Below the pieces are notes generated by a model that was not told the DNA's origin, did no database searches, and was given only the letters and a program-made list of their open reading frames with translations. Position numbers and translations under genes: made by a program. Positions 1 to 11,438 of a DNA stretch of 64,000 bases are shown piece by piece. The DNA comes from Plantago ovata (Eukaryota; Streptophyta; Magnoliopsida; Lamiales; Plantaginaceae), in assembly GCA_028274465.1 (NCBI GenBank), contig CM051456.1:115518880-115582879 (forward strand). The letters are read 5' to 3'. How positions within the stretch are numbered: the stretch's first letter is position 1; each line of letters begins with the position of its first letter.

Positions 1-64
1 TTTTGCAAAGTCTATAACAATCTTTTTCGAAACTTAAAATTAGTTTTTTCCCTGTTCTTGTCAG

Positions 65-3000
65 TTCAGAACTTCCACTTTATCTGTTGCTGGGTCTTCT
101 ATGTGGCTTGGTTTCGGTTGGCTTATCTAAGTGCACGTCTTTTATGATGGTTCTGTTTGATGGTGCTCAAAGAGTTGTTGGTATGCCAAAAGTTGCATTT
201 CCTATACTTGGTGGCTTTGCTGTTGGATTAATAGCACTGGCATATCCGGAGATTCTTTACTGGGGATTTCAGAATGTCGATACTGTGTTGGAATCTCGTC
301 CATTTGTTAATAGCTTGTCTGCAGATCTATTACTGCAACTTGTTATTGCAAAAATTATAGCAACCTCATTATGCAGAGCTTCTGGACTAGTGGGAGGTTA
401 CTATGCCCCATCTTTATTTATTGGTGCTGCTACAGGAATGGCTTACGGGAAAATTGTTACTTATGTGATTTCTGTATCCAACCCAAGTTTTCATTTATCA
501 TTCTTGGAAGTTGCTTCACCTCAAGCGTATGGCCTGGTAATTTTGTTTTCCTTGACTGCAGAAATAAAGCATGCAAGGCTACCTGCTCATATTTTTTTCT
601 GTTATACTTTGCGATCAACCACTCCATGGACATCATTTCTTGATGTGGTTGTTTTGAAATTAGTAGTCAATTCCTGAAAGCCTGGTCAGTAATAGCTAAT
701 GTTGTCTGGCCTAAAGAATGATCTTAGGGAGGGCATGATAGCTATCTCTTCTTCTCATTTCTCACACCTGCCGAGGGCCAACTATACCCATCGGGCCGTT
801 ACATCTCTTTTCTGTCAATTGTTCTCCCTTTCCTTCAAAAAAATCTAAAACAATTTATCTCACATATGAAATGCTTCCTCTGTGATTCTAAACTATGATA
901 AATTTGTTATACATCCAATCAGGTTCTGGTTATTTATTCATTCACCTTCTCTTTCTTTGTCTGTGTGTGTGTGTTTTTCCCTTGGGCAACATGTGTTTTT
1001 TATCACCTGTACTATGTAATATATATATTATGTTTGTATGTATCTTATATTTCCTAAGCACTCATGACATGTTGTGCTGGTCATATATTGCCAGTAGCAA
1101 GAAACTACCATCTCCCAGAGGAAATACTGAATGTTAGCTGAAACAATTAAAGTTGTCATGCAGACTTTTTTAAGTAATGAAACCCTCTTTCATGCTGGCA
1201 TTTCTACTCGAGTGAAAATATTTGTATTCCTCTTGTTTGCTGACAAGAATAAATGTACTTACAGTGCATACCTTGGGGGTCTTTTGTTGCAGGTTGGCAT
1301 GGCTGCTACTCTTGCCGGGGTATGCCAGGTCCCTCTTACTGCAGTTTTGCTTCTTTTTGAACTCACACAGGATTATCGAATTGTTCTGCCACTCCTTGGA
1401 GCTGTGGGCCTATCATCATGGATCACATCTGGGAAGACAAGAAAAAAGGCCAGTAATAAAATCAAGTATTTGAAAGACGCAAAGGGATCAATTCAGCAAG
1501 AAAGATATTCTTATAACCTAAGTGCTACCCCCACTTCTCCTGGTTCTGGAGAACCAAATGGAAATAGCATCTGTGAACTTGAGAGTTCACTCTGTCTTGC
1601 TGAGGACTCAGAGTCAGATGGATATCTTGACTATCTCGCAAATGATATTCTAGTTTCACAAGCCATGAGAACACGGTATATCACTGTGCTGATGAACACT
1701 TACCTTTCAGATGTAGTGTCGCTCATGGTGGAAGAGAAGCAGTCTTTTGCTGTAATAGTTAATAGTGATGCTCAGCTAGTTGGTCAGCTTACCCTCAGCG
1801 ACATTCAGCAGTTCATTGAATTGTTAAGGGCAAAAAGTAGGAATTTTCAGGTACCTTGTGCAGTTCTTCACTTTTTATTAAATATAACCACTGCCTACGA
1901 GTCTCTGTCTTTCTGACTGAGTAATTATTTCCTTCTGAAGTATTAAAGATTTAGACATATTGATAAACATATAAATTGGAGCAGGAACTTTCCTGAATAT
2001 ACAGATGGCCATAATTTAGAATCTTAGATAAATTAAACCACGTGCTCTCCTGGTTAGTGAGAGTTCCTTTTAGTGCTCAAAACCTTCTTCCAAAACCTTA
2101 TCTCGGAAGAATACATCTTTTGTTGCAGACCCGACCAGCTTCATTTTTCTTCTCGTTATACGTGGGTAAAATTGACATTTACAATATCAGAAGTTTTTTT
2201 TTATCATCAAATGCATACAATATTTATTTAATAAAAAAGAGTCATGCTTAGTCAGTCAACTTCATCTCCCAAATCTCCTACTCTATCCCTTGCCATGGAA
2301 CTTCAAGTCTGGTAATGATGAAGGAGAACAAGAATATGTGGAGGTTGGTATCTTCAAAGTAGATTGAGGAAAAGGAAGCATTATATTGTTCTTGGCATTA
2401 ATATGTAATGAATGATAACTTTCAACACAACACATTAACTTTGGGCCTTTTAAATTTTAGCTATATTACAACATTACCTGTTTGCAGACTTAGAAACGAG
2501 TTGCTGATTCTGTGAATTACAGGTTCTTAGGGTATCAGAATTGTGTTCCTCCTCTGGTGAGAGGTGTTCTGTGCCATGGACAGTAACCCCAAGTATGAGC
2601 CTTTTTACGGCTCTTACTTTGATGAATAGAAACGGGATAAGCCAACTTCCTGTTATCTTAGAGCGTGGGAGACCAGGATGCACTCCAGTTGGCCTTTTAG
2701 ACAGAGAATCTATTGATCTTGCTTGCAGGTAATATCATTTTCATTTACACTTCTGGATTTTGAACCAAATCGGTTGTCATAGTGGAAGAATGTGGCTACT
2801 GGCAAGTCGAGCAGCCAAATTTTTCCTTGGTGTCCTCTGACAAAGGATAAAATTTCCATTTTGAGGGTGGAAACTTGTAAGGGATTAGTTAGTCTGATGG
2901 TGAATGGACCCATTTTGATTGTTCAACCCTACTGGGTATGGAACTGTCTTTTTGAGTTTTGTTTAACTAGGAGATACCTGAACCTTCTACCCCAAACTTT

Positions 3001-3411
3001 GCATATATGTCCAAGGACTTCAAACCCATGACCTCATGCTAAGCACACATGTATGAGGCTAGGTGTATTTAATGCTAGGAATACTTCATGAATATATCCA
3101 AACAAGAAAACACTTATAAAACTAGAAAAGTTTCCTTTATCTCGCTGCTTAAACATTAGTCGTACTTAGTTTATACTCTCTGATAATTGTCATGCCTTGA
3201 ATTTACTGAAGATATGTAATGTTTGTTGAAAATCAATGTGATAATGTTATCGGAAATTGGTTTGAGTGGGAAAGGCTTTATTGTAAGAGATGTAAGACTG
3301 TAAGAGGACTTTGGACAATTTTTCAACTTATTTCTAACTTATGTTGACAGAGCTTCTGCAATAAAGAGGGCCTCAAATATGCTTTCAGGGCAGGAAAGAT
3401 CCACGAACTAA
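65..3411 (+). CDS. CLC-E: CLC-e-type chloride channel/antiporter, 3' part of gene (5' exons outside window)
   Basis: Coding exons are 65-536, 1293-1850, 2523-2728 and 3351-3411. All have AG/GT borders and compatible phases and end at TAA 3409-3411, giving about 431 residues. The known family protein is about 700 residues, so the transit peptide and first membrane helices lie upstream of the window. Exon 65-536 encodes membrane helices and the helix-N motif GLVGGYYAPSLFIGAA, the CLC-e form of GxFxP. Exon 1293-1850 starts GMAATLAGVCQVPLTAVLL, ends the channel domain, and carries the first CBS domain (about 1651-1830). The second CBS domain is at about 2565-2718, with PWTVTP and PVGLLDRES. The last exon adds a basic tail ending QERSTN. 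In Arabidopsis CLC-e is placed in thylakoid membranes and linked to anion balance. Family assignment is firm; CLC-e over CLC-f rests on the GVCQVPLTAVLLLFELTQDY and ESSLCL segments. Apparent reading frames through 537-1292 and 1851-2522 are introns. Confidence 0.93.
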
Positions 3412-3899
3412 CATTGTGAGTACGTGTTTATCATTTTACAATGTATTACATCCATTATCTGAGCATATATCAGTTTCTTTAAAGGCTCTCGAAACCATGA
3501 GATGCCAACAAATTTAGTAAAGGGGTTGATCCACATGCACATGCTTCTAATGTTGTGCATATACTATGTGCAATATATACTAAAGGGGTCCCAGCAATAG
3601 TTTCTTAAAACTAAAATAATAGTAGTATGCAATTGGAGAGGTAATGTGTATGGTCTAACGAGAATTGTAGCAGGACCTGAAACTCAAATCTTTACAGAGT
3701 AAACCATGGAAGCTGTGAGCAGACTCTATGTTTTCAGTCCACATCACATCGGATAGATTTCCCCATCAGTATGGATATTAATAAGGTGCTGACTCGAAAA
3801 TGGTCATGAATGATTCAGACATGAAAAGGACTACACGGCGGATCATCTTCATTGGAGAAACATTTGACATGTTGAAAGGGGATGGCTCTTCTAATGAAT
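3412..3899 (+). other. CLC-e 3' flank / probable 3' UTR
   Basis: Follows the CLC-e stop codon directly. It is AT-rich with no credible coding frame. It probably holds the 3' UTR, but I could not choose a polyadenylation site. Confidence 0.45.
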
Positions 3900-4620
3900 T
3901 CCCCGAGTAGAAGTTTATTAGAAACATTTCATGACAATTAAAGTGACGGGATATGGCTAAAAAATTATTCTTTGGAATGATAAATGGTGTGGCGAATAAC
4001 CATTGAGGATAGGAACTTAAGGCACTCTGTTGCATATCCACTTACCCTTTGGTAGTGAAGAGGTGAGCTTGAACTAGAACTGTAGAGAAAGTTGCTAGAT
4101 TGGAGTTGAAGTAATTCATTGATGTTAAAGTCTGTCCTTTTTGGGTTGGGTTGGGTTGGGTTGGTTTTTTCCTTTTTTTTTTTTTTTTTGGTGGGGGCAG
4201 GGTGGTGGATGAACTCTGACCTCAAAGTCCTCGTAGAGTCTTCTATCTGTTCCTTGTTGGCGGAGGATCTGGAATGGAATTTCCTTCAGAAATTAGACGG
4301 AGCAGCAAAAACCCATCATGAGTAGCTTTTATTTTATGGGCTGACTGCCCCATGGAAAAGTTTTTACCACTGGCAATCTTAGAGGACAATATGTATATTA
4401 TGGGTTGGTCTTGTATGTGTGAGAGGGACGGGGAACCATTTTTTCTTGCACAGCAGTCAGCAGGTTACCTCGGTGATTGGAGTAAGATTGTTTTTTCCCT
4501 ATCAACAGATCAATTGCCTTGTCGTTGAGGTTAAAGGATGGTCTCTGCTCTTGGAAGAGGAGACTGAATGATACATGTTGCACTGTTGCCTAATTCTTCG
4601 GGATCTTGCATCAGGTTGTA
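3900..4620 (+). mobile_element. Heavily decayed LINE ORF2 remnant (C-terminal region)
   Basis: Frames broken by several stops read LFWNDKWCGE around 3965-4000, which fits the FWxDxWCG motif downstream of plant LINE reverse transcriptases. Further on they read GKVFTTGNLR around 4357-4390 and YMLHCC around 4572-4590, resembling the zf-RVT pattern (K-L-T-x-x-N-L, then D-H-L-x-x-H-C). A T-run at 4175-4190 and several indels interrupt it. I infer an old 5'-truncated LINE downstream of CLC-e. A weaker alternative is unrelated 3' UTR sequence. Confidence 0.45.
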
Positions 4621-5995
4621 TTTTTGGTGCACCTGAAGTGAGAGGAGTTGTAGCTGTTTTGAGGATATCAATTCCCTCCAAAACAGAGGTCTGAGAAAAT
4701 TAACATTCTGTTACTAGAATTGGTATTTGTTGCATCAGTGACTTCATGTACCTCCTTGGCTGCATGCACTGATTATATAACCCCTTTGTATCACCGATTC
4801 ATGAATAAAGTTGATTTGATCTTTTTAAGAGCTGCCAAAACAGTAAATGTCAATTACATTGATTTGAAAAGGCAGAACTGCATTATGCAAGTTCCACATT
4901 ATCTTTGGACTAATATTATGTGGACATCATCTACGTTTATCATAATTTGTTCCAGCCGTATTAATATGATAAAAAAAAGTTTTCTTGGTTAGACAATTCT
5001 TTCCTATTTAAGAAATATAAACTGCTAGTGGCTCCAGCTTAGAAAAAATGTCTTAGGCAGTGCTAGTTGCTTCGGTCATGCCTCCAACTACCTCTTAGTT
5101 TGGTAGATGGATCTCTATCTTTAGGGCTCTCTCTCTCTCTCTCTCTGTTGAGATTTTCTTACTGACATGTTTGAGGTGTCTGCTGGTGGTTGACGAGGTT
5201 ACACCAATGAGTTTAGCAGTTTCTACTTTCCGTTCTTTGTCTATGGTTCATGTTATTGATGATATGTTTATATACACAAAGCCTCGAGCATCGCTTTTGA
5301 TAAGCTGCAATCTTTCCTTCAACCTATCATGTGTCATTTCATATATGTCGGCAGGATGTGCTTTTAAAACCTTGGAGATGCATCTTGATTTCGTGATGCA
5401 GAAGGTCTCTAAGTATGTTTCTGCTGAAGTGCATTTTCATCCCAAATCTTTTGCAGTTATAAAATTGTGCATATGAAGGTCTTTCAGTTCTTATTGAGTT
5501 TGCAGAGGCCAGAGGGGCATTGCTGTAATGAAAGGTACGCTGATCTTTCTCGATTCTCATGAGTCTCCCCGCAGCGTCCTATCATAATGTCCAGATATAG
5601 GTTCTCCGTTCGAGTTTCTTTCACTAGACTAGGGCTGTTCAAGGAGTCAGGGCAGGACGTAAACGTACGTGCTAATTCAATTCAGCTGCGATTTTTCATT
5701 CTAGTATAGTTCATTATCCCCAACCATATCTAGAATTCACAGCTATAGGGAAGCCCAGAAATAAAGAAATAAGAAAATCATACTAACATTAACATATACT
5801 TCAGTATAATGGGTTACTGATAACAGAACTCAAGTCAAGATATTATAATACATAGTAAATACAACTTTTTTTTTTTAACCAACACCATAACATAATATTC
5901 GAGTGCCATGAGCACATAATTAATACAGACAGAAACACTCATACACGCAGATTCATCCTTGGATGATTGATGAGGACATACAAAGTAGCAACAAA
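4621..5995. other. Intergenic DNA between two convergent genes
   Basis: No credible gene seen. A plus-strand AATAAA at 4804-4809 followed by GTTGATTTGAT looks like a plant polyadenylation region. The 101-residue open frame at 5171-5476 shows no family resemblance and is not called. Confidence 0.4.
5127..5146. repeat. (CT)10 microsatellite
   Basis: Uninterrupted CT dinucleotide run of ten units between CLC-e and NIP5;1. Confidence 0.95.
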
Positions 5996-6027
5996 ACAAA
6001 CAGTATCTGTTCAAGTTTCAATCACAT

Positions 6028-6060
6028 CAAGGGCGATATATCAGCCCAATATCGCCCTTG
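6028..6060 (-). promoter_or_regulatory. Perfect 12-bp stem-loop in or next to the NIP5;1 3' UTR
   Basis: CAAGGGCGATAT at 6028-6039 is the exact reverse complement of 6049-6060, with a 9-nt loop. It lies about 75 nt past the NIP5;1 stop codon, next to a candidate poly(A) signal. It would be the strongest local hairpin in that transcript end. Confidence 0.75.
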
Positions 6061-6063
6061 GCC

Positions 6064-6069
6064 TTTATT
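6064..6069 (-). terminator. Candidate polyadenylation signal of NIP5;1
   Basis: Minus-strand AATAAA, 67 nt downstream of the NIP5;1 stop codon. Position and sequence fit a near-upstream element; cleavage site unknown. Confidence 0.45.
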
Positions 6070-6135
6070 TGAACAACAAACCAAACTTAATACTCACAAC
6101 AGTAGAGAAGTAAATATTACACGGCAGGCAGATGA

Positions 6136-9100
6136 CTAGCGACGGAAGCTCCTGGGCCGCGGTGGGGGAGTGACTCCATCTTCATCATTTAGTTTGACCA
6201 ATGTATAGACTCCTGCACCGGCTAGAGCTCCCAGTGTTGGCGCTAACAGATATATCCAGATTGATTTGTAGTTCCCTGCTGCAACTGCTGGTCCTAGAGT
6301 TCGCACTGGATTCATCGACCCACCACTAGAAGGCCTGCAGAGGAACCCTTTTTTGTTAACAGAATTTAAAAAAGAACAAATAAATAAAGAAGATGATTTG
6401 TTTGAATTGGGGCCTTGTGGGTAGGTAAAAGAAGATGATTTATCTGCTTTGTGTGCGTGTTTTACATCTTAGTTTTTGCTAACTTATACTGTTACACCAC
6501 TCACCCTGCCACAAGGATATTCAGAATTACTGTAGCTCCAACGGCTATTCCAGCTAGTTCTCCAACCTACAATACCAAAAAAGAAACAGCATACACTGAT
6601 ATAAGTAGCTATAGCCTATAGGTTATGTCATATACTTTCAATTGTACATTCAGTATCCATGAATGTAACAGTAAATTAACAAAGTACTCACAGCTCGGGT
6701 ATCAGTGGCAACTGCAGTCACAACAAACAGCAGGTTAAAAGTAATGAGAAACTCGAGGGCGAAAGCCTGGCCAGTAGTGACTGAAGGAACTGTAACACCT
6801 CCGTTCATGTAAGGGTGGAAGATGCCTTTGAGGGCAAATGATGCACAAATGGAAGCTGAAACCTGCGCAGCAATGTACGCTGGAACCTGGACCCAGGGAA
6901 AGTGGCGCAGAGCCGCAAAGGCTAAGGTGAGTGAAGGGTTGAGATGTGCCCCAGAGATGTGGCCTGTGGACAGGATCACTATCATCACTGCCAGTCCAGA
7001 ACAAGCAGCATTGCCTATCAGTGTTTCTGCTCCATTATATTTTTCGTTCACTATTGGCCCTGCAGTTGCTGCGAATATGAGTATGAATGTTCCTACAAAC
7101 TCTGCTCCCAACTGTGCAAATAAACAAATGAAACAAGAACTAGTTAGATCTTTTCTTCATCTAGTCAGGCTCGTCACTTGTGTCACTGTTCATGAATAAT
7201 GAACTTAATTGCCTAATCTAAGATTCTGCACCAGAACCACATAAACAACGGGTAAGCAGAGCACTAGTATGCACTACACTAGGCAAACCCTCGTCTCGAA
7301 CTGCATTGATCTAATTCTTGAAATTGTAAATTAAAAATGTACAAGTAATGAGTGCATTAAACCAATTCTTATCCATGATTCCATATTTAGTATGCTTACC
7401 TAACAGTAACTGACAAACGGATATCATTGTTTTTTCAGAGTTCTAGTGGTATTTCACTTTTGTACTTCTAGCGATTTAAATTTCTATCTCGCTTCTCTTT
7501 TTTCAACTAAAATGTCTAATCAATACCTAGTGGGTTATGGGTAATGGCTAAAATAATTGCAGAAAGAAAATTTTCATGGTCATGACAAGTTGTCTGTTTC
7601 CACATGACTGGCGTATATGCCAAATATCAGAAGTGTACTTAATTCTTCATAATGTAGTTTCGGTAATTCAGATTTAATTATATTCCTGTTGTACGTATAA
7701 GTGTTGCTAAGAAAGTGACAAATAATTCGAGGGTCACCAATATATATATGAATAATCTGTTACAAGAAGGAAATGATCGATTGCATTTTCATGTTACTCT
7801 TATTCTTATACACCGCGGAAAAAAGAATCTGGTTTTGAGAGCTGTCCCTTTAATGAATTTACTACTCTTATCTAATGGAATAATCGAGGACAGAAAACAG
7901 TTTATCGTCTTCCACTTTGTTTTACAGTAACATGTAATGCTCACTTGTACGATTTTTCTAATATGCTAGGAGAGTTCCTTTACTTAAAGAAGCCATGAGT
8001 TAAGTGATGTGGAAAAATAAACCTCAATTTCTTTGCTGCTGAAAGTTATGACCATCAGATGGATGTACCACCTTTTTAGAATGATGGGGTGGGGGTTTGA
8101 TGATAGGGAATCCTTGAAATGAGGTTTTATTCCTTCTTATCTGACATAAACCAACCCTCAAGAATCTGCTACAATAGCATCAAATTTGGTAGAAAAGCAT
8201 CAAAACTATTGTTGTCATGAATGTATACTATTTTTAGGAAAGTGATTCCAATTGAGTTTAGTTTCTAAAACTCATACTAACACATGTTTATGAGCTACAT
8301 ATGAATTTAGATGAGCTCACTGCCTTGATTGAGTTGTTTGTCCTTTGGCTAGAAAATGTGGAACTAGGACCTACCTGTTGTCAAAATAAGATATCTCCAT
8401 TTGTTTGTCATCAATCATACTACCAACCTATCGTCATCCAAAATTTGTTGTGCAAGTCAAATAAGATCAGTGTCTCATTTAATCGCCATGGTGGGCTGAA
8501 AATGTCCCTATACTACTATATTTAATCAACGTGAAGTAAAATGGAGGAGAACATAATACTACTAAGTATAAATTCAATAAATTCATTGACAATGTTCAGT
8601 TGTTGACTGGGGATCATTGACAATGTTATGAAAGGTACGTGCGAAATAAATTGGTACTTCTAAAGTGCGCCCAGCGAATGTTAATGCTGCACGATGCGTG
8701 GATACATATGTTTCCAATGCTTTCATCAATACTACTACTACTACTAATATATCGCATATTTGAAACTGACAAAGATTGGGAATAGGGATATAAGTTTCCG
8801 TATTATCATCTACAGTAGAATGCAAGTTATGTTATTTTTCATTAAAAAAAATGAAAGGAAAAAAAAAATTAAAAAAGAACACTTTAGCTACTACTGTACT
8901 GCTATTAATTAAAAAAAAAAAACCAATTAGGAGTTGTTATTTTACACACAAGACAGCAGGGCCCCGGATGAAGTTGACCCCAATATTAATCGTCACTTTA
9001 AAATTAGTTACAAAGTCATCAACTCATCACAAATCATAATGCACAAGTGGAAATTGGCAAGTTGCTTTAAAAATTATTACGTTATTAGTTTAAGTAGTAC

Positions 9101-10011
9101 TGACAAAAGCGTAGATTGCTAACTAATTCGACCCCACGCAAATAACCCAAGGAAACAGTTTGTCAACTATACCGTCCAACTCTAACCCTCCACATTCATT
9201 TCACTACTGTTTATAGTTTCTCCACTAACGAATTGCACTAGTTAAACAACTTCAATTCATTGTTTGTTTTGTTTTAAAATTTTACTCAGTTAATATTGAT
9301 TCCCAAACTTGTAAAACCCAAACTTGTAAAAATTTGTATGGGCTCCTCACAATATAAAATGTGAGTAAGCCTGTCAGGGATTAACGTGGAATAAGTACTG
9401 TATTATGCTCATTTTATTGAAGATGGCATACGTACGTTTGGTTTTATTTTAGTTTCTTTAATAATTTTGACCATGTGCTAGCTTTAACGGGATAAAAATT
9501 CATCGGATGAGAATTAGAATGATGAATACTCATAAAACAATATTGAATTTCAACTTTACTAAAAATCTAAAGGCTCTAATTGTAATCATTTACATTAATT
9601 ATCCGATCCTTATTATTTAGAGTAGTGATTAGTTTGGATTAGTTAGTGATGAAATGAAGTCCGATTAATAAGATGCTAAAAAATGTGGACCCACAGTATG
9701 ATTCCTTGAATTCAACTAAAATGTAACCTTCGAAACGGCGATCTAAGTTTATTAATTCAAAACATATAAGGAAAATGAGAGGAAGCAGTAGCATGTACCT
9801 TGCGAGTGAGGGAGATATCAGGGGCCGGGAAATCAGCAAGGCAGCTATGCGACGCACCCCAGGATGGCGCGTTGACTGGAAGGCACGTGCACCTCGGCAT
9901 TGACTTCCGATCATACGATTGAGAATCGATTCTCACAGACGACATCAGTGGTGTCGGCGTACCCGGCGTTGCCGGTGCCGTTCTCGGCGTTCCGACCTCA
10001 TATTCCGCCAT
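6136..10011 (-). CDS. NIP5;1: NIP5;1-type aquaporin, boric acid channel, complete
   Basis: Four coding exons: 9799-10011, 6692-7111, 6505-6566 and 6136-6334, all with GT-AG borders. Together they are 894 bp (297 aa; the Arabidopsis protein is 304). The start is the ATG at 10011, beginning [19 protein letters not shown]. The N-terminus has the TPG-type repeats that in Arabidopsis NIP5;1 are phosphorylated for polar plasma-membrane localisation. The two pore motifs are NPS ([10 protein letters not shown]) and NPV (GGSMNPVRT), the NPS/NPV pair typical of NIP5;1, and the C-terminus ends SFRR. Residues around the selectivity filter fit the small-solute A-I-G-R class. The expected role is boric acid uptake into root cells. 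Intron 1 (7112-9798) is 2.7 kb, and its open frames are not coding. The gene is convergent with CLC-e. Confidence 0.95.
7112..9798 (-). other. NIP5;1 first intron, 2.7 kb
   Basis: Bounded by a donor after LTRK and an acceptor before LGAEF. AT-rich with several A/T runs, and no coding exon or recognisable transposon seen. Confidence 0.85.
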
Positions 10012-10192
10012 ACTTTTTTTGTTTTTTTGTTTTTCTGGAGAAGTAAGTAGTAACTAGCTAGATAGAGTAGCTAGCAGTGAAGAGATGGATCGGAAAAATT
10101 GAATTCCGTAGGAAAGGATCTAACAACTAATTTTTTTTGGTATTTTTTTTGAGGAGGATGAGATATGGTGAGAGAGGTACAGTTACATGCTG

Positions 10193-10198
10193 TGCAGG
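10193..10198 (-). promoter_or_regulatory. Proximal AUG-stop (ATGTAA) in the NIP5;1 leader
   Basis: Minus-strand ATGTAA about 180 nt upstream of the NIP5;1 ATG, in the context CCTGCACAGCATGTAACTG. In Arabidopsis NIP5;1, AUGUAA elements in the 5' UTR stall ribosomes under high boron and trigger mRNA decay. Presence is seen directly; function here is inferred. Confidence 0.85.
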
Positions 10199-10356
10199 TT
10201 TTTATAAATGTGGATTTACGGAATACGGATTTTGTGTAAATCCAGCTTAATGAAGCACAAACAACGAGATTAGTTTACAGATTCGAGGATATTTTTTTGG
10301 TTTTTTTTGTTGGAGGAGAATTATCAAGCACGGTACTTGAGAGGATAAGGCGGATT

Positions 10357-10362
10357 TTACAT
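10357..10362 (-). promoter_or_regulatory. Distal AUG-stop (ATGTAA) in the NIP5;1 leader
   Basis: Second minus-strand ATGTAA, 164 nt further upstream, in the context CCTTCACAGCATGTAAAAT. Fifteen of sixteen bases through the ATGTAA match the proximal site. No other ATG exists on this strand between the start codon and the candidate TATA box. Confidence 0.85.
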
Positions 10363-10651
10363 GCTGTGAAGGTTTTTTATTAAAGTGTGGTTAAGGAATG
10401 GTGGAGAGATCAATCGTGACTGGATCCACTGTTGAAACTAGCAGAATCGAATCAAAACTGTGACCGATTGGAATGGAATGGAATCGAATCGGAGAAGACG
10501 GTGAATGGATGAAAAGAGGGCGGCAAGGAGTGGTTGGAGAGTTTTGAATCAGCAACTTGTTCTGTTGTGTGAACAGTGAGAGACGATGAAGGTATCGAGA
10601 TGTGAGAGAGATAGAGATGGGTGGGATTGGAAAATTGCAAACACGAAGGGC

Positions 10652-10657
10652 TTATAA
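10652..10657 (-). promoter_or_regulatory. Candidate TATA box of NIP5;1
   Basis: TTATAA within CCTTATAAGCCC on the minus strand, about 640 nt upstream of the ATG. It would give a leader of about 600 nt containing both AUG-stop elements. No other TATA-like site stands out nearby. Confidence 0.45.
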
Positions 10658-10669
10658 GGACACTCCACG

Positions 10670-11247
10670 CGAATATTTTATTGTATTAATAGTATTAAAA
10701 AGGGCAAAAGGAAATATATTACCAAAATAAATAAATAAAAGTCAATGGCCAACTTACTACTCCGTCCCAATCTCATTTGAAACACCCACCACTCCGGCAG
10801 GCTCATACTGTACTTTTTAGGGTAGGCCGAGCCGTGTATTTTTCAGTGTTATTTTCTTTTACATTGAAAAGATTCTATTTTTGTTTTTTTTAATAAAATA
10901 TTCTATTTCAATATCTTAAGGATGTTGCGTGAGTTGGAACCCAATATTGATATAGGAGTAGTAGGAGTAGAGTAGTTGATTTTGCCGTTTAAAAAACAAT
11001 TCTTAATGAATTGAACTCAACGCTATATATTTGTTCGTTCCAAATAACAATAACCACTACATTTAAAAAATATATATATATATTTTTCATCTTTTTTAAA
11101 AATAATTATGTAATGTCAACATGAGGGTGTTAGGGGTTTTGTTCTTTGTTCTTTGTTATTGTTGTGGTTTTGTTCATTTTATTTTTCGTTTGTAATCGTT
11201 TCTAAGCATCTCCTATGCTCTTTTAACAAAATTAATCTTTGACCATT
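10670..11247. other. Intergenic DNA upstream of NIP5;1
   Basis: AT-rich with no gene. ACTCCGTCCCAATCTC near 10760 resembles one end of a Stowaway-type MITE, but no partner end was found. 10930-10997 ends in GTAGGAGTAG..TTGCCGTTTAAAAAA, matching the 3' tails of the SINEs in this window, so it is probably a SINE tail fragment. Confidence 0.45.
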
Positions 11248-11340
11248 TTTTTTAACCAACAAATTTATTAAATAGAAAAACAGAAATACAAATACAACCC
11301 GAAATGCATAAGAGATGCACGAAAAAATAAAGCTCAAACA
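11248..11340 (-). mobile_element. Probable LINE 3' tail, antisense, host site of the copia insertion
   Basis: A T-run followed by AACCAACAAATTTATTAAA, the reverse complement of a LINE-type 3' end with an A-tail. The same layout recurs at 17278, 20408, 21717, 44897 and 46645. Similar sequence continues past 13102, so the copia element appears to have inserted here. Confidence 0.4.
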
Positions 11341-11345
11341 CAAAA

Positions 11346-11438
11346 TGTTAGAATATAGGAGTTGAACCAGATAGCACATAGGAGTTGAACCAGAATAGGT
11401 TAACTCCTTGGTCAACACCGACAATGTAGAGATAGGAA
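11346..11438 (+). repeat. Truncated left LTR of the copia element
   Basis: Starts TGTTAGAATATAG and matches the first 93 bases of the right LTR, then breaks directly into the RT reading frame. Confidence 0.9.

Larger units (their letters stand above)
10150..10400 (-). repeat. Diverged tandem duplication of the AUG-stop leader module
   Basis: The segments around 10150-10220 and 10310-10390 share, in the same order, a T-run, GGAGGA, GAGAGG, the TTACATGCTGTG block (plus strand), a T-rich stretch and a TGTGG..TTA..GGAAT ending. They look like an old tandem copy of one leader module, each with one AUG-stop. Confidence 0.55.

Noticed and set aside
895-1137. Open frame in CLC-e intron 1
   Set aside because: Lies between a matched donor (537) and acceptor (1292). 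The adjoining exons read continuously as CLC-e without it.
5171-5476. 101-residue open frame
   Set aside because: No recognisable motif, no splice or leader context, and composition like the surrounding non-coding DNA.
6822-7199. Plus-strand open frame over the NIP5;1 exon
   Set aside because: Antisense to a fully supported NIP exon; no family features.
11346-11438. Promoter of a host gene
   Set aside because: Identical in pattern to the right LTR of the copia element, so it is LTR sequence.
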